Assembly (NCBI RefSeq): GCF_002078505.1
Contig: NZ_LUAV01000001.1
Span: 1-61,318, forward strand
Direction of reading: 5' to 3'
DNA: 61,318 nt
Source: Ensifer aridi
GTDB lineage: Bacteria > Pseudomonadota > Alphaproteobacteria > Rhizobiales > Rhizobiaceae
Below are positions 9,159 to 19,244 of this stretch, piece by piece; the stretch's first letter is position 1; every line of letters starts with the position of its first letter. The notes beneath the pieces are model-generated. The model was not told where the DNA came from and made no database searches. It saw only the letters and a program-made list of their open reading frames with translations. Both the position numbers and the translations under genes were made by a program.

Positions 9159-10808
9159 CTAAGACGGTACTCCCAGGGATAACATCGATTGGACGTCCGC
9201 TCGCTTACTCGCCTGAATCGCTGGATCCGGTACAGGGACCGAATTTATCAGAAGCCGCGTATAATCATGGTGCGGGGTCGACATGACCTCGCGCGCTGAT
9301 CCAAGCTCTAGAAGCTCGCCATGGCGCAGAACTCCGACCCGATGTGAGATTTCTTCCACCACAGCCAGATCATGGCTAATGAACAATGCGGCAAAGCCCA
9401 ACTCCTTTTGCAAGGACTTGAACAGGTCTAGCACTTTAGCCTGAATCGAGACATCCAAAGCCGACGTCGGTTCATCCGCTACAATGAACTCAGGATTAAG
9501 TGCCAATGCTCGAGCGAGACCCACCCGTTGCCGCTGACCGCCTGATAGCTCTCCAGGATAACGGCCGGACATATCACGCGGCAGTTGCACCTGATCAAGT
9601 AACTCCAGCACTCGCGATTTAACTGCTGAAGCCGAAGACAGGGCGCGATGAACACGTAGCGGCTCGGCAATACAATCGAACACCGTCATAAATCGATTAA
9701 AGGAAGAAGCTGGATCCTGAAAAATAAACCCGACGCGTCGGCGCAATTCGCGCAGCCTCTCCCCTTTCACATGGCGCAGATCAGTTCCGAAAAGCCGCAT
9801 CGCACCGCCAGTTACAGGCGAGAGCCCAACGACGGCACGGCCGATCGTGCTCTTGCCAGATCCGCTTTCGCCGACAAGACCCAACACCTCGCCAGCTGCG
9901 ATGTCGAAGCTCACTCCCCTAATCGCGTGCACCAACGTTCTGCCGAAGCGGCCCGGATAGGTAATCTCCAGCTGATTAGTCTCAAGGACCAGCCCCTCCC
10001 GGTTGGTAGCATCCTCCTTCGGCGTCCCCTCGCCCAAACGTGGGACTGCGGCTAGTAGTCTGCGGGTATACTCAGCTTGCGGCGAAGCAAAGAGTGCCGC
10101 GCTGGAGGCCTCTTCTACGATCCGGCCTTGGTACATTACCGCCACCCGGTCTGCTAGCTCTGCCACTACTCCTAGATTGTGAGTGATAATTAGGATCGAA
10201 GTGCCAATTTCGTCTCGGCAGCGCCGCAGCAGATTCAGAATGCCCGCCTGGACGGTCACGTCGAGAGCGGTCGTCGGTTCATCTGCGATGATGACCGCCG
10301 GGCGAAGCGCCAGCGCCATGGCAATGACGACCCGCTGTTTCTGACCGCCAGAAAGCTGATGCGGGTAGTAATCGACCCTCGTCTCAGGATCCGGGATACC
10401 GACTTCGCGCAGGAGCTCAATGGCACGGGCGCGACGTTTCCGCATATCACCCATTCCGTGCGCCCTCAGCCCTTCACCAATCTGCCAGCCGATGGTAAAC
10501 ACAGGATTGAGTGCGGTCGATGGCTCCTGAAACACCATGGCTGCTGCTTTGCCGCGAATCCGCTCCAGGTTCTTCGGAGAGGCTGCAAGCACGTTCTCCC
10601 CAGTCAGGTTAATGCGCCCGTCAACAATAGCGCCTTCGGGGAACATTTTCAGAGCTGAACGGGCAGTCAATGATTTGCCGGAACCGCTCTCGCCGACCAA
10701 GGCGAGTATCTCACCAGGTCTAAGTTCCAACGAGACATCGCGCACAGCCTCAATCGCGCCTTGGCCAAAAGAGATATTCAAGTTCTCGATGACGAGGGGC
10801 ATGGTCAT
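9159..10808 (-). CDS. peptide ABC transporter, fused double ATP-binding protein (system 1)
   Basis: The 549-residue protein carries two complete ABC ATPase domains in tandem, equivalent to DppD and DppF joined. Each has a Walker A GESGSGKS (near residues 39-46 and again near 320), a signature LSGGQ(K/R)QR and a Walker B IVADEPT or IIADEPT. Each domain ends in the oligopeptide-type C-terminal extension. It energises the permease pair encoded just upstream in the operon; its ATG overlaps the DppC-type gene by 4 bp. It is the last gene of the operon that begins at 17336. Confidence 0.93.
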   Translation of the reverse strand: MTMPLVIENLNISFGQGAIEAVRDVSLELRPGEILALVGESGSGKSLTARSALKMFPEGAIVDGRINLTGENVLAASPKNLERIRGKAAAMVFQEPSTALNPVFTIGWQIGEGLRAHGMGDMRKRRARAIELLREVGIPDPETRVDYYPHQLSGGQKQRVVIAMALALRPAVIIADEPTTALDVTVQAGILNLLRRCRDEIGTSILIITHNLGVVAELADRVAVMYQGRIVEEASSAALFASPQAEYTRRLLAAVPRLGEGTPKEDATNREGLVLETNQLEITYPGRFGRTLVHAIRGVSFDIAAGEVLGLVGESGSGKSTIGRAVVGLSPVTGGAMRLFGTDLRHVKGERLRELRRRVGFIFQDPASSFNRFMTVFDCIAEPLRVHRALSSASAVKSRVLELLDQVQLPRDMSGRYPGELSGGQRQRVGLARALALNPEFIVADEPTSALDVSIQAKVLDLFKSLQKELGFAALFISHDLAVVEEISHRVGVLRHGELLELGSAREVMSTPHHDYTRLLINSVPVPDPAIQASKRADVQSMLSLGVPS

Positions 10809-11746
10809 TGATGATCTCCTTTGCCGCTGCGCGGCACGACAAGACGAAAAAACCTCCTTACGCCACCAGCTTCTCGGGCGCTCATCCTTGGATCAACCAG
10901 ATCGCGCAAACCGTCACCGATCATGGTGAGGCCGACCACGGTGATCACTACGGCCGTGCTGGCGAAAAGAACCATGTATGGCGCTTTTGTAATTGCGGCC
11001 TTTCCATCATAAAGAATATTGCCCCAACTGGCTGCCGGCGGAGGCACGCCCGCGCCGAGAAAGCTCAACGCTGCCTCAATCACAATCGTCTCTGCGAAAA
11101 TGAAAGTTACTTGCACCGCTACAATCGATAGCACATTCGGGAAGATGTGCCTCGCCATGACATGGAGATTGCTTCCTCCCATGGCTATGGCAGCTTCGAC
11201 GAATGTTTCTGAGCGAAGGGCAAGCGCACGAGCGCGCACGAGTCTGGCGATGCCTGGCACAAAGACAATCACCAGTGCAATCACAAGATTGCTGAAATTC
11301 GGCCCGAAGGTCGCCGTCAGCGCGAGCGCGAACAGCAGGGCTGGAATGGCCATCAACCCGTCGCAAATTCGCATAATGACATGGTCCAGCAGACGAGAAA
11401 AGCTCGCGAGGATGCCAACAGCAACGCCGAGCGAGGCAGCCAGCACGGTGACGAGGGCCGCCAGACTAAGGGATGTCGAAGCCCCGAACAGAATGCGCGC
11501 CGCCAGATCTCGTCCGAAATTATCGGTGCCGAAGGGATGCGCCACCGACGGCGGCTTCAGCCGATTCAGAGGATCGACCGCCAGTGAATCGAGGCCCATC
11601 AAAGGTGGGAGCACGACCGCAGCTAGCGCCATCCCCCCGACGATGATCAGGCCAACGATCAGGTGAGGATTTTGCATCGCGCGGGAAAATGCCCCGCCAC
11701 GCCGACCGAGGATAGTTTGGGTCAATTCAGTCATAGCCCTGTTCAC
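10805..11746 (-). CDS. peptide ABC transporter permease, DppC type (system 1)
   Basis: The 313-residue inner-membrane protein has the N-terminal helix and cytoplasmic stretch of the OppC/DppC family (HPFGTDNFGRDLAARILFG near residues 70-88), about six membrane segments and the EAA loop (EAAIAMGGSNLHVMARHIFPN) that docks on the ATPase. The start is GTG 11746, giving a 4-bp GTGA overlap with the preceding permease stop; ATG 11734 is an alternative. Confidence 0.9.
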   Translation of the reverse strand: MNRAMTELTQTILGRRGGAFSRAMQNPHLIVGLIIVGGMALAAVVLPPLMGLDSLAVDPLNRLKPPSVAHPFGTDNFGRDLAARILFGASTSLSLAALVTVLAASLGVAVGILASFSRLLDHVIMRICDGLMAIPALLFALALTATFGPNFSNLVIALVIVFVPGIARLVRARALALRSETFVEAAIAMGGSNLHVMARHIFPNVLSIVAVQVTFIFAETIVIEAALSFLGAGVPPPAASWGNILYDGKAAITKAPYMVLFASTAVVITVVGLTMIGDGLRDLVDPRMSAREAGGVRRFFRLVVPRSGKGDHQ

Positions 11747-12702
11747 TTCACAACTGAGTCTGTAAGTCGCACCCTAGGGTCGATGACGCCGTAGAGCAGA
11801 TCCACCAACAGGTTGAGACCGAGATAAATGATGGTCAAGAACAGGACAACGCCCTGCAAGACGGGATAGTCGCGTCGCTCGATCGCATTGACGAGGAGTG
11901 AGCCGATCCCAGGTATATTGAAGATCGACTCTGCTACGACTGCACCACTCAACAGTGATGCGAAGCTCAAACCGATCATCGTGATGATTGGTAGACCCGC
12001 ATTGCGCAACGCGTGGGCGAAGAGCAATCGATTCTCGCTGACACCGCGGGAGCGAGCGGCATCCACGTATTCTGATTTCAAAACATCGAGCACCGAAGCA
12101 CGCACCGTGCGTGTGATAAGAGCTGCATAGATCGTTCCCAGGGAAAGTGCGGGAAGGATAAGATAACGGAGCCCGTTCCAGGGATCGCTAAATGGATCGC
12201 GGTAACCTGCCACCGGCAACCATCGGAGCCAGACCGAAAAAATGATTACCAGAAGGAGACTGAGGACGAAGCTCGGGAACGTAAGTCCGATAAGGGTAAA
12301 GCCTGCGATTCCCTGATCGAAGGCCGAACCTCGCCAACGGGCTGCCAGCGTTCCCAATGGGACGGAGATCACAAGGGCGTACACAATGGTGAGGACGGCA
12401 AGTTGCATTGTCGGCCCAAAATGCTGCCCAATCGCGGTACTCACAGGCATATTCAAGAAATAGGATGTCCCCAAGTCCCCGCGGAACGCATGCGACATCC
12501 ATTCAAGATAGCGATGCCAAAGGGGCTCATTCAGTCCCATGCTGTCCCGAAGCTTCTGGACGTCGGCTTCCAGCGCCTCTGGCCCAAGCACAATGCGCGC
12601 CGGATCTCCTGGTGCTAACCAACCGAGAGAGAAAACAACGATTGAAACAACAAGCAAGACGGGGATAAGTGCCCCCGCCCTCCGGAGAGTGTATGTGAAC
12701 AT
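11743..12702 (-). CDS. peptide ABC transporter permease, DppB type (system 1)
   Basis: A 319-residue permease of the OppB/DppB family. It begins MFTYTLRRAGALIPVLLVVS, the usual first helix, followed by PGDPARIVLGPEA and LGLNEPL-type periplasmic motifs, and carries the EAA loop VDAARSRGVSENRLLFAHALRN. I chose ATG 12702 rather than an upstream in-frame start (12753) because the family N-terminus begins here and GGAG precedes it. It forms the channel with the DppC-type partner. Confidence 0.9.
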   Translation of the reverse strand: MFTYTLRRAGALIPVLLVVSIVVFSLGWLAPGDPARIVLGPEALEADVQKLRDSMGLNEPLWHRYLEWMSHAFRGDLGTSYFLNMPVSTAIGQHFGPTMQLAVLTIVYALVISVPLGTLAARWRGSAFDQGIAGFTLIGLTFPSFVLSLLLVIIFSVWLRWLPVAGYRDPFSDPWNGLRYLILPALSLGTIYAALITRTVRASVLDVLKSEYVDAARSRGVSENRLLFAHALRNAGLPIITMIGLSFASLLSGAVVAESIFNIPGIGSLLVNAIERRDYPVLQGVVLFLTIIYLGLNLLVDLLYGVIDPRVRLTDSVVK

Positions 12703-12792
12703 AAGATGAAACTCCGAATTCGGGCGATGCCGCACCACGCATGGATGCGGCATCGCTGCACTAGAGCGACCTCATCAGCCAAGATCTTCGGT

Positions 12793-14352
12793 TTAGTCGC
12801 GCAGACGAGCAGTCCAGAACATCAGGTCGTATTGAACGTCAATCGCCTGAACCCGTTTAGACGTCGCGAACGGGAAGTCCACCTCGCCGAGTCTCACGGA
12901 TGGAATATAACTCTGATTCCATTCTTCCAACTTGCGATAGAGTTCGTTCGCTTGCTCCATCGTGCCTGCCTTGCGAAACTTGGCTAAAATGTCTTCAAGC
13001 TTCGCGTCTTGCGGTCCTCCGGGAAAATCCTTGTTCAGGAAAATTAGCTGCGTTGGTGCGGGCTTGGGGGAGGCCTCCAGAATGATCAGGTCCCATGCCT
13101 GCCTGTCGGCCCGCGCCTTAACATAGGTTGACCAATCGTAACTTTCGAGCTTGACCTTCAAGCCCAACCTCTGCAGCTGTTGCTGGACGACGATTGCGGA
13201 ATTGTACATCTCTGCATAGTCGCGAGAAGTAATGAGGACTAATTCTTTGCCATCATAGCCTGCTTCCTGAAGCAGGTTCATGGCCTTTGTAACATCGGCG
13301 GGATTGAAATCGGTCTTGCCGACGTCCGCTGCCCACTGTTTCTGAGCCAGCAGCATCAAGTGGTTGTTTAGCCGGAAGAATTGCGGATCAACGGCAGCGG
13401 CGGTCAAAACCGATTCCCGCTCAAGCCCTAAGTTGATCGCCTCACGGGCACGCTTGTCCTGAAAAATGCCTGGCTTGCCGAAATTGAATCCCAGATTGAT
13501 CATCGCGCTTGATGCCGAGCCAAGGTTGAGTTCATCACTCGAGCGCAGCTCCGATATGCTATCGTATGCCAGGGGAGTGGCGATATCGTACTCGCCGCTG
13601 GATAAGCCGAACGTCCGCGTGGATTCGTCGGGTACAAATTCAATTCTCAGCTTGGCGAATGCCGGCGTGCGGTCCCCTGCTGTGCCACTCTGTGTGCCAT
13701 CGAAGGACGTATAGTCAGCATAGCGCTCCAATTCGAGCGCACGATCTGCCTCCCAGTTAGTCAGTCGGAATGGACCCGTTCCGACTAACTTGGTCACAGG
13801 CTTATCTGTTGCTGCTTCAGCAATCACGCCCGGCATAATAACAGGATCCTGCGTGTAGGCAGGTGCTAGCGACTCCAGCGCATTGAATCGTGGGACGGGA
13901 AGATTGAGCACAACCGTGTCCGCGCCTTCGGCAGCCCAATTTGCGCCCTCGAAGACGCTTTTTCCTGTGAGAGAGTAAGTCTGCCATCGCTTAAGCGATG
14001 CGACGACATCCTTGGAGGTCAACGGCTCACCGTTGTGAAATTTGACGCCACTACGCAAGGTAAAGCGATACGTTCGGCCATCTTCGCTGACGCTCCAGCT
14101 TTGAGCAAGTCCGGGCTGGACGTTCATACTGGCATCAAGCGTAACCAATGTTTCGAATATGTTCCGAGCGAGAACGTTCGTTGTACTTACGGTAGTTACA
14201 TGCGTGTCGAGACTTGGCGGCTGGGCACCAAAGGCTACGACCAGAGTATTTTCCTCCTCTGCGAAGCACGTGTTCGAAAACGTCAGTGAAGCCGCCGCGA
14301 GCGCCAACACCGATGCGCCGAGCAAGCTACGTCGTGTGAATTTAAATGCCAT
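12793..14352 (-). CDS. peptide ABC transporter substrate-binding protein (system 1)
   Basis: A 519-residue periplasmic binding protein of solute-binding family 5. The N-terminus has a signal peptide with a twin-arginine look (FTRRSLLGAS, residues 5-14) ending near CFAEE. The mature part shows LAQSWSVSEDGRTYRFTLR and GVKFHNGEPLTSKDVVASL, the family signature. It captures the ligand for the two permeases that follow. The ligand is not readable from sequence, but the linked AbgB-type and CapA-like genes point to peptide-like or N-acyl amino compounds. Confidence 0.92.
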   Translation of the reverse strand: MAFKFTRRSLLGASVLALAAASLTFSNTCFAEEENTLVVAFGAQPPSLDTHVTTVSTTNVLARNIFETLVTLDASMNVQPGLAQSWSVSEDGRTYRFTLRSGVKFHNGEPLTSKDVVASLKRWQTYSLTGKSVFEGANWAAEGADTVVLNLPVPRFNALESLAPAYTQDPVIMPGVIAEAATDKPVTKLVGTGPFRLTNWEADRALELERYADYTSFDGTQSGTAGDRTPAFAKLRIEFVPDESTRTFGLSSGEYDIATPLAYDSISELRSSDELNLGSASSAMINLGFNFGKPGIFQDKRAREAINLGLERESVLTAAAVDPQFFRLNNHLMLLAQKQWAADVGKTDFNPADVTKAMNLLQEAGYDGKELVLITSRDYAEMYNSAIVVQQQLQRLGLKVKLESYDWSTYVKARADRQAWDLIILEASPKPAPTQLIFLNKDFPGGPQDAKLEDILAKFRKAGTMEQANELYRKLEEWNQSYIPSVRLGEVDFPFATSKRVQAIDVQYDLMFWTARLRD

Positions 14353-14394
14353 TGTAGTTCCTCTCTGTTTAGGTTTGTTTTGTATTGTTTTGGT

Positions 14395-15756
14395 TTAGGA
14401 TGTGAGCTGGTTCACATTTCTTTTGGCATCGCCTGACCCCGACGCCTTAAGTTCAGGTTCACTCATGACCAGACGACAGGTGTTTGAGTTCAACTCCAGC
14501 TTGGTTCCAAACGGCTGGGAGAGTGCCGAAAAGTGCTCGAGGATGACAGATGCGGCCTCCCCTAAGGCAAGCCGCGGTCGTCCTCGGCGATGACGAGCTT
14601 CGCCCAGGCCCAGCGACACCGGGTGGATGATCAGGGAGACGAGATCATTACCTTCGAACTCGCAGACCGGTAACACGGTTTCCCAATATCTTGGATAAGC
14701 GGGGAAGCCGATGCGGTCATTATCAGTTCGCTTCTGGTAAAGGGCGCCTGGTGTATGACTGTCCTCTACTCGAAAAAGATCATACGAGTCCGCTGGCAGG
14801 CGCTGTACCAGCTCGTTCTGGCCAATAAAATTGCCGAGGCTATAGAAGATTGGCTTCCGCTTATAAATTTCGAGGCCTCGCAAAATGTGAGGACCGTGGC
14901 CCACGAAAACATCCGCACCTGCGTCGATGGCAGCATAGGCGAACTCTCTTATGAACTCGGCAGGATCCTCTTCCCTTTCGCCTTGCTCGTGTGCATGTAT
15001 GCTCACCACGACTATGTCCGACATTCGTCGGGCCTCCTCGAGCCAGCGCAGGATTTCATCGAGATCTTGCTTGTTCGGGGTTTGTCGGTGCTTAGGGCAG
15101 TCAGCTGCCCGAAAATTCATGCCGTTGAATGGAAAAATATCGGCCGCACTCTCAAAGCCGAAGCCGAGATCGATGTCGAGGCGGCGCAGTTGCTCGATGC
15201 CTAAGTCAAAGGAGATTATCTTTATCTGCTCCAGCTGCGCAGGGAGGATCTCGTAAACGTTCTCGACACGAAGAGGGTTCAGACCCGGCCTACCCTGCAT
15301 CGCACGCGTCCGCCTGGCGGCCTGCTGCCCACGAGCAAAGGTAGAGGCACAAGCTACCATGCCAAAAGTTGCAGATGGCGTTGTAAAATAGGAGACCTGC
15401 CTTGCTTCCTCGAGGTCTCGGCCGCAACCCGCATGACACAGTCTTCGGCGGTCGAGTTGATGCAAGACATACTCCAGCCCCGATATGCTGTAGTCCAAGC
15501 TGTGATTTGTTGCGGTTGCGAACAGGTCAAAACCCGCTTCAACTAGTTCATCCAGAACCCACGACGGCGCGCCGAAATGGGACCCGCCACTATCAAGCGC
15601 GGGATCTCCTTGGAAATCATTGGGTAATACTTCGAGGTTCGTGAACGCGGCATCAGCTTGGCGAATGATGTCAAATAGAGGTTTCACTTCCCGGTCGCTG
15701 TTGCTGAGAAGCCGCCGTTGGATGATGCTGTCGCCGGTCAGCGCTAACGTTGTCAT
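14395..15756 (-). CDS. CapA-like metallophosphoesterase family protein
   Basis: The 453-residue protein belongs to the CapA/PgsA family of calcineurin-like folds, members of which act in poly-gamma-glutamate handling. All metal-site motifs are present: LTGDS (residues 6-10), TNLEV (39-43), ATNHSLDY (82-89), SIHAHEQ and VGHGPHILRG. No signal peptide or membrane anchor is seen, unlike capsule-synthesis CapA, so a cytoplasmic hydrolase is likely. ATG 15756 is preferred over an in-frame TTG at 15810 because the domain begins there and GGGAGG precedes it. It sits between the AbgB-type gene and the binding protein in one operon, which suggests work on the imported compound. Confidence 0.8.
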   Translation of the reverse strand: MTTLALTGDSIIQRRLLSNSDREVKPLFDIIRQADAAFTNLEVLPNDFQGDPALDSGGSHFGAPSWVLDELVEAGFDLFATATNHSLDYSISGLEYVLHQLDRRRLCHAGCGRDLEEARQVSYFTTPSATFGMVACASTFARGQQAARRTRAMQGRPGLNPLRVENVYEILPAQLEQIKIISFDLGIEQLRRLDIDLGFGFESAADIFPFNGMNFRAADCPKHRQTPNKQDLDEILRWLEEARRMSDIVVVSIHAHEQGEREEDPAEFIREFAYAAIDAGADVFVGHGPHILRGLEIYKRKPIFYSLGNFIGQNELVQRLPADSYDLFRVEDSHTPGALYQKRTDNDRIGFPAYPRYWETVLPVCEFEGNDLVSLIIHPVSLGLGEARHRRGRPRLALGEAASVILEHFSALSQPFGTKLELNSNTCRLVMSEPELKASGSGDAKRNVNQLTS

Positions 15757-15899
15757 GCGGCTTTCCGCCTCCCGAGATGATAGTTGTCGTAGAAATTGGT
15801 CGACCAGCAACGGTAGCCTCTGCGCTCCGTTCTAGGCCCAAACATGCGGTCAAATGGCCGATGCTGGTAAGTCAATCGGGCTCCAAATCTTCTCCAGCG

Positions 15900-17336
15900 T
15901 CATGTTCGCTTTGCCTTGCGTAATACTTTTGGCAGCACGTCGTCGGGTATCGGGCATTCGTAGGGATTACCGTCCATACGCGATCGGTACTCAGTCTTTG
16001 CGGCTTCGACCAGTGATCGTTCGTTCAAGAGATCGAGGGCCGTTGCGGCGAGGACCTTAGCTGCATACGTCATCCCCTTGTGAGCGGCGGGGAGCTTGCC
16101 TTGCGCCACCATCTGCCAACTATGAAAGGGTGTACCGACAGCGTAGCAGGCTCCCCAGAACTGCGCTGTTGGCACGACCCGGCTAACGTCAGCGACATCG
16201 GTTGAGCCCAGATCGAGCTGACGCTGGTTGCCAAGTGGGACTACACCCGTGTGCATTACCTTTGATAAGTCAACATCGAGCCCAAGTTGCACGAAGGAAT
16301 CCGCGATTTCCTCCTCTGACAATGTTTCACGGATTCGTTCTCCGAAGTCGAAATCCGAAGCATCGAAATCCGGGCCTCCGGCGGCTTCCAGATTGCGCTG
16401 GAGTGCACGGTCGAGCACAGTATTTGGAAGCATAGCCGAAGTGGCGCGGTCAATTTCACATTCGACCGTCGTCTCAGTCATCAGCGCGGCGCCCTCGGCG
16501 ATCTTTTTTACGCGCTCAAAGATGGCCCAGACTGCACCTATGTCGAGTGAGCGCACGAGATACAATACCGAAGCTTCGGCCTGGACCACGTTCGGCGAGA
16601 TCCCCCCTGTACTAGTGATTGCGTAGTGCACGCGGGCAGTCTGCGGCATGTGCTCGCGCATGTAGTTGACGCCGACGTTCATCAATTCAACGGCGTCCAG
16701 AGCGCTACGACCGAGGTGCGGCGAGACGGCAGCGTGGCTCGCTTTGCCTGCGAAATGAAAATAGGCTTGCAAGTTGGCAAGCGTGTCGGAGACATTTACG
16801 GCATTAAAGGGACTGGGGTGCCAGCAGAGAGCGGTGTCAACATCGTCGAATGCACCTGCGCGAGCCATGAACGTCTTTCCAGAGCCGCCTTCCTCGGCCG
16901 GGCAGCCGTAGTAACGGATAGTGCCGGACCCATTATTGGCCCTCAGGTAATCTTTTACTGCGACCGCGGCCATTACGCCTGCCGTGCCAAGTAGGTGATG
17001 ACCACAGCCATGGCCTTCCTTTGACGGGTCGATTGGCTGCATCTCGGTTGCACCGGCAACCTGGCTTAGGCCCGCAAGCGCGTCATACTCTCCAAGAATG
17101 GCAATGACGGGAGAGCCGGCGCCGTACTCGGCCGTGAAAGCAGTCGGAAGCGCGGCAATATTCCGCTCGATTCGAAAGCCTTCCTCCTCCAGCGCCTGCA
17201 TCTGTGCCTTCGACGATTCGTGTTCCTGGAAACGTATCTCGGCGAGATCCCATATGTGGTCAGCGAGCGCTATGAACTTGTCCTTCTTAGCATCAACGTG
17301 AGCACAAACTGCTTCGATCACGAACTTGCCCCCCAT
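15900..17336 (-). CDS. AbgB-type M20D amidohydrolase
   Basis: The 478-residue protein matches subunit B of p-aminobenzoyl-glutamate hydrolase and related M20D enzymes, which release an amino acid from an N-acyl or peptide conjugate. Seen: AILGEYDALAGLSQ (79-92), HGCGHHLLG (109-117, metal ligands), PAEEGGSGK (147-155, catalytic Glu148-149), CWHP (171-174) and the distal ligand in GTPFHSWQM. No AbgA-type partner is present. It is the first gene of the operon and starts 112 bp downstream of a shared operator (17448). Substrate unknown; it may accept the ligand imported by the ABC system behind it. Confidence 0.88.
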   Translation of the reverse strand: MGGKFVIEAVCAHVDAKKDKFIALADHIWDLAEIRFQEHESSKAQMQALEEEGFRIERNIAALPTAFTAEYGAGSPVIAILGEYDALAGLSQVAGATEMQPIDPSKEGHGCGHHLLGTAGVMAAVAVKDYLRANNGSGTIRYYGCPAEEGGSGKTFMARAGAFDDVDTALCWHPSPFNAVNVSDTLANLQAYFHFAGKASHAAVSPHLGRSALDAVELMNVGVNYMREHMPQTARVHYAITSTGGISPNVVQAEASVLYLVRSLDIGAVWAIFERVKKIAEGAALMTETTVECEIDRATSAMLPNTVLDRALQRNLEAAGGPDFDASDFDFGERIRETLSEEEIADSFVQLGLDVDLSKVMHTGVVPLGNQRQLDLGSTDVADVSRVVPTAQFWGACYAVGTPFHSWQMVAQGKLPAAHKGMTYAAKVLAATALDLLNERSLVEAAKTEYRSRMDGNPYECPIPDDVLPKVLRKAKRT

Positions 17337-17447
17337 TCGATTTCTGGGCCGACCTGGATGTACGACATCTGCAGGAACATAAGCCCCCCCAATCGCCCCC
17401 TATCTGCCCCCCTCCAAAAATGATAAAGAAGCTTAACGCTCATGTCT

Positions 17448-17472
17448 GCGAAGCGTAAAGCTACCTTTTGCT
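17448..17472 (-). promoter_or_regulatory. shared operator, copy 2, ahead of transporter operon 1
   Basis: GCGAAGCGTAAAGCT is followed by ACCTTTTGCT. Read on the minus strand it gives TAGCTTTACGCT, as in copies 1 and 5. It lies 112-136 bp upstream of the first gene of the operon. A second imperfect copy in the opposite direction (AAGCTTAACGCT, 17429-17440) sits beside it, as expected for a multimeric Lrp-type protein. Confidence 0.6.
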
Positions 17473-17919
17473 AGCTAATAGATAGAATGTTGCAGCGTCC
17501 TGTTATGCATAGGTGCGCATATTGCTAGGGTCGTGTATGCCCCACCGAATGCGGGGCGACAAAAGGTGGCCTGCTGCCGGTGTCGTGGACACCGAGATAA
17601 GGTGCTCCTCCTGAAACCGGAGAATATGTGCGGGCTTCTGTAATTAGCGGATAGCGATTCCAGTAAAGCGCGGACAGCGTCCCGCACAGACGACGAGCGG
17701 GGCTGCTAATGTGTAGGTCGGGCAAATTAGCCTGTGCCGACCAGCGCGGAACGGGATCCCCGCAATGCAGATCAGCTTCTCGCGAATGACGTGTCCGCCT
17801 CCCTGCATCCCAACTTTAGCCCGTCTTAGTCATGACGGGCATATGATGGGCTGACGGGTGTAGCTTAAGCAAATGATGGCGTAGGATTAGGTTGTCTAAG
17901 CCACTCCGGTCGACTGCAT
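17473..17919. other. gene-free stretch before the IS1380 remnant
   Basis: Short open frames only, none recognised. It may include the terminal part of the IS1380-type element. Confidence 0.35.
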
Positions 17920-19220
17920 CTTGTTGCCCGTTTGCTTTTCCAACCGCTGGACGCAAGAAGATCACAGCCGCTTTTAACGGCGGACGCATCACAAGCGGCG
18001 TCTGCAACTGAATGACGGCTTGCCGGGCGATCCACGATCCGCGTGATCCGGGGCGGGTGAGGCATGGCCGATATCCTGCGCGGCCGCATCTTCGCTATCG
18101 CCCAGCGCCTCCGAGGATGCCAATGATCTCGACCGGCTACGCTTCGACCCGGCCTTCAAGCTCGCCTGCGGACGATTGCCCGACAGCGGGCTTGACCTGT
18201 GCTCGTAGCCGACCTGCTCTCGCTTGGAGAACCTGCCCCGACCTCAGGACCGTGATGCGCTTGGGTGGCGGGCTGGTCAACCTGTGGCCATCGATTTATG
18301 CCGCGCCGCGGGAAAACATTACGCGCGACATCCATGACAAGGTGGACGTCGTTCACGGCCATCAACAGCTTTCGTTGTTCAACGGCCACAATGACGAGTG
18401 CTTTTCTTTCCGTTCCACATCTACGACCCGATCTAAATCTACGACGCTCGCCCTCTCGCCACGAGCCTGCGTCCGGGAAAGACACTGACAGGCAAGGAGA
18501 TCCGCGGCGACAGCCACTATGGCCGGGCGCACACGTCATGCAATGGTGTGAGAACAACAGAACAACAACGGCAGCGACTATCCGCTCGGGCTCGCCGGCG
18601 ACAAGGTTCTCAAGCGTCTCGTTGAGAAGACCGCCGACGACATCCGCCCCTCGCCCTTGAACAGATTCCGGTGCTGCGCGGATATACAAATACCCGATCT
18701 GAGGCGAAGTCCTGCAAGGAGGAACACCGCGTCTGCGCCCGGATCGAGGCGACTACGATGGGCCTCGACATCCTTTTCGTCTCCACCAACATTTTTGAGG
18801 GCTCCGCTGAGCCATGTACTGCGCCCGCGGTCAGGCCGAGAACCAGATCAAGATGCACAAGAGCCTGCTTGCCTCCGACCGGCCCTCCTGCCGATTACTA
18901 ATCGCCAACCAGGTCCGCCTTGTCCTCCACACCGCCGCTACTGGCCGCTACTAACGCTGCGCTAGGCCATGCCGCGCGAGATTGCAAGTGCAAAGCCGAG
19001 CCGCCACGGTCGGGCTGCGACTCACCAAGTTCGGCACCCGCATTACCGGAAACCGCCTCGCGCATCCGCTTCGCCTTCGACGCTACATGCCCCGGGGCCG
19101 AGCTCTTCCGCCACCTGCGGCCCGCCGCGCATGAACGCCGGGGCGACGATGCCAGCAGAGCCAAGAACCCTTTAACGTCAAACGCGTGCCGCCAAGTCCC
19201 AATCTTCCTACCCAAAGTCT
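17920..19220 (+). pseudogene. IS1380 family transposase pseudogene
   Basis: Across several frames the transposase can be followed from its N-terminus (KKITAAFNGGRITSG) through PRDPGRVRHG, DPAFKLACG, TRDIHDKVDVVHGHQQLSLF (catalytic region), GDSHYGR, EATTMGLDILFVSTN and RGQAENQIKMHKSLL to LANQVRLVLHTAA near the end. Many frameshifts and stops separate the pieces. The order is preserved, so one full-length copy decayed in place. Confidence 0.75.
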
Positions 19221-19244
19221 ACTCCACACCGTGAATAAGAGGGG

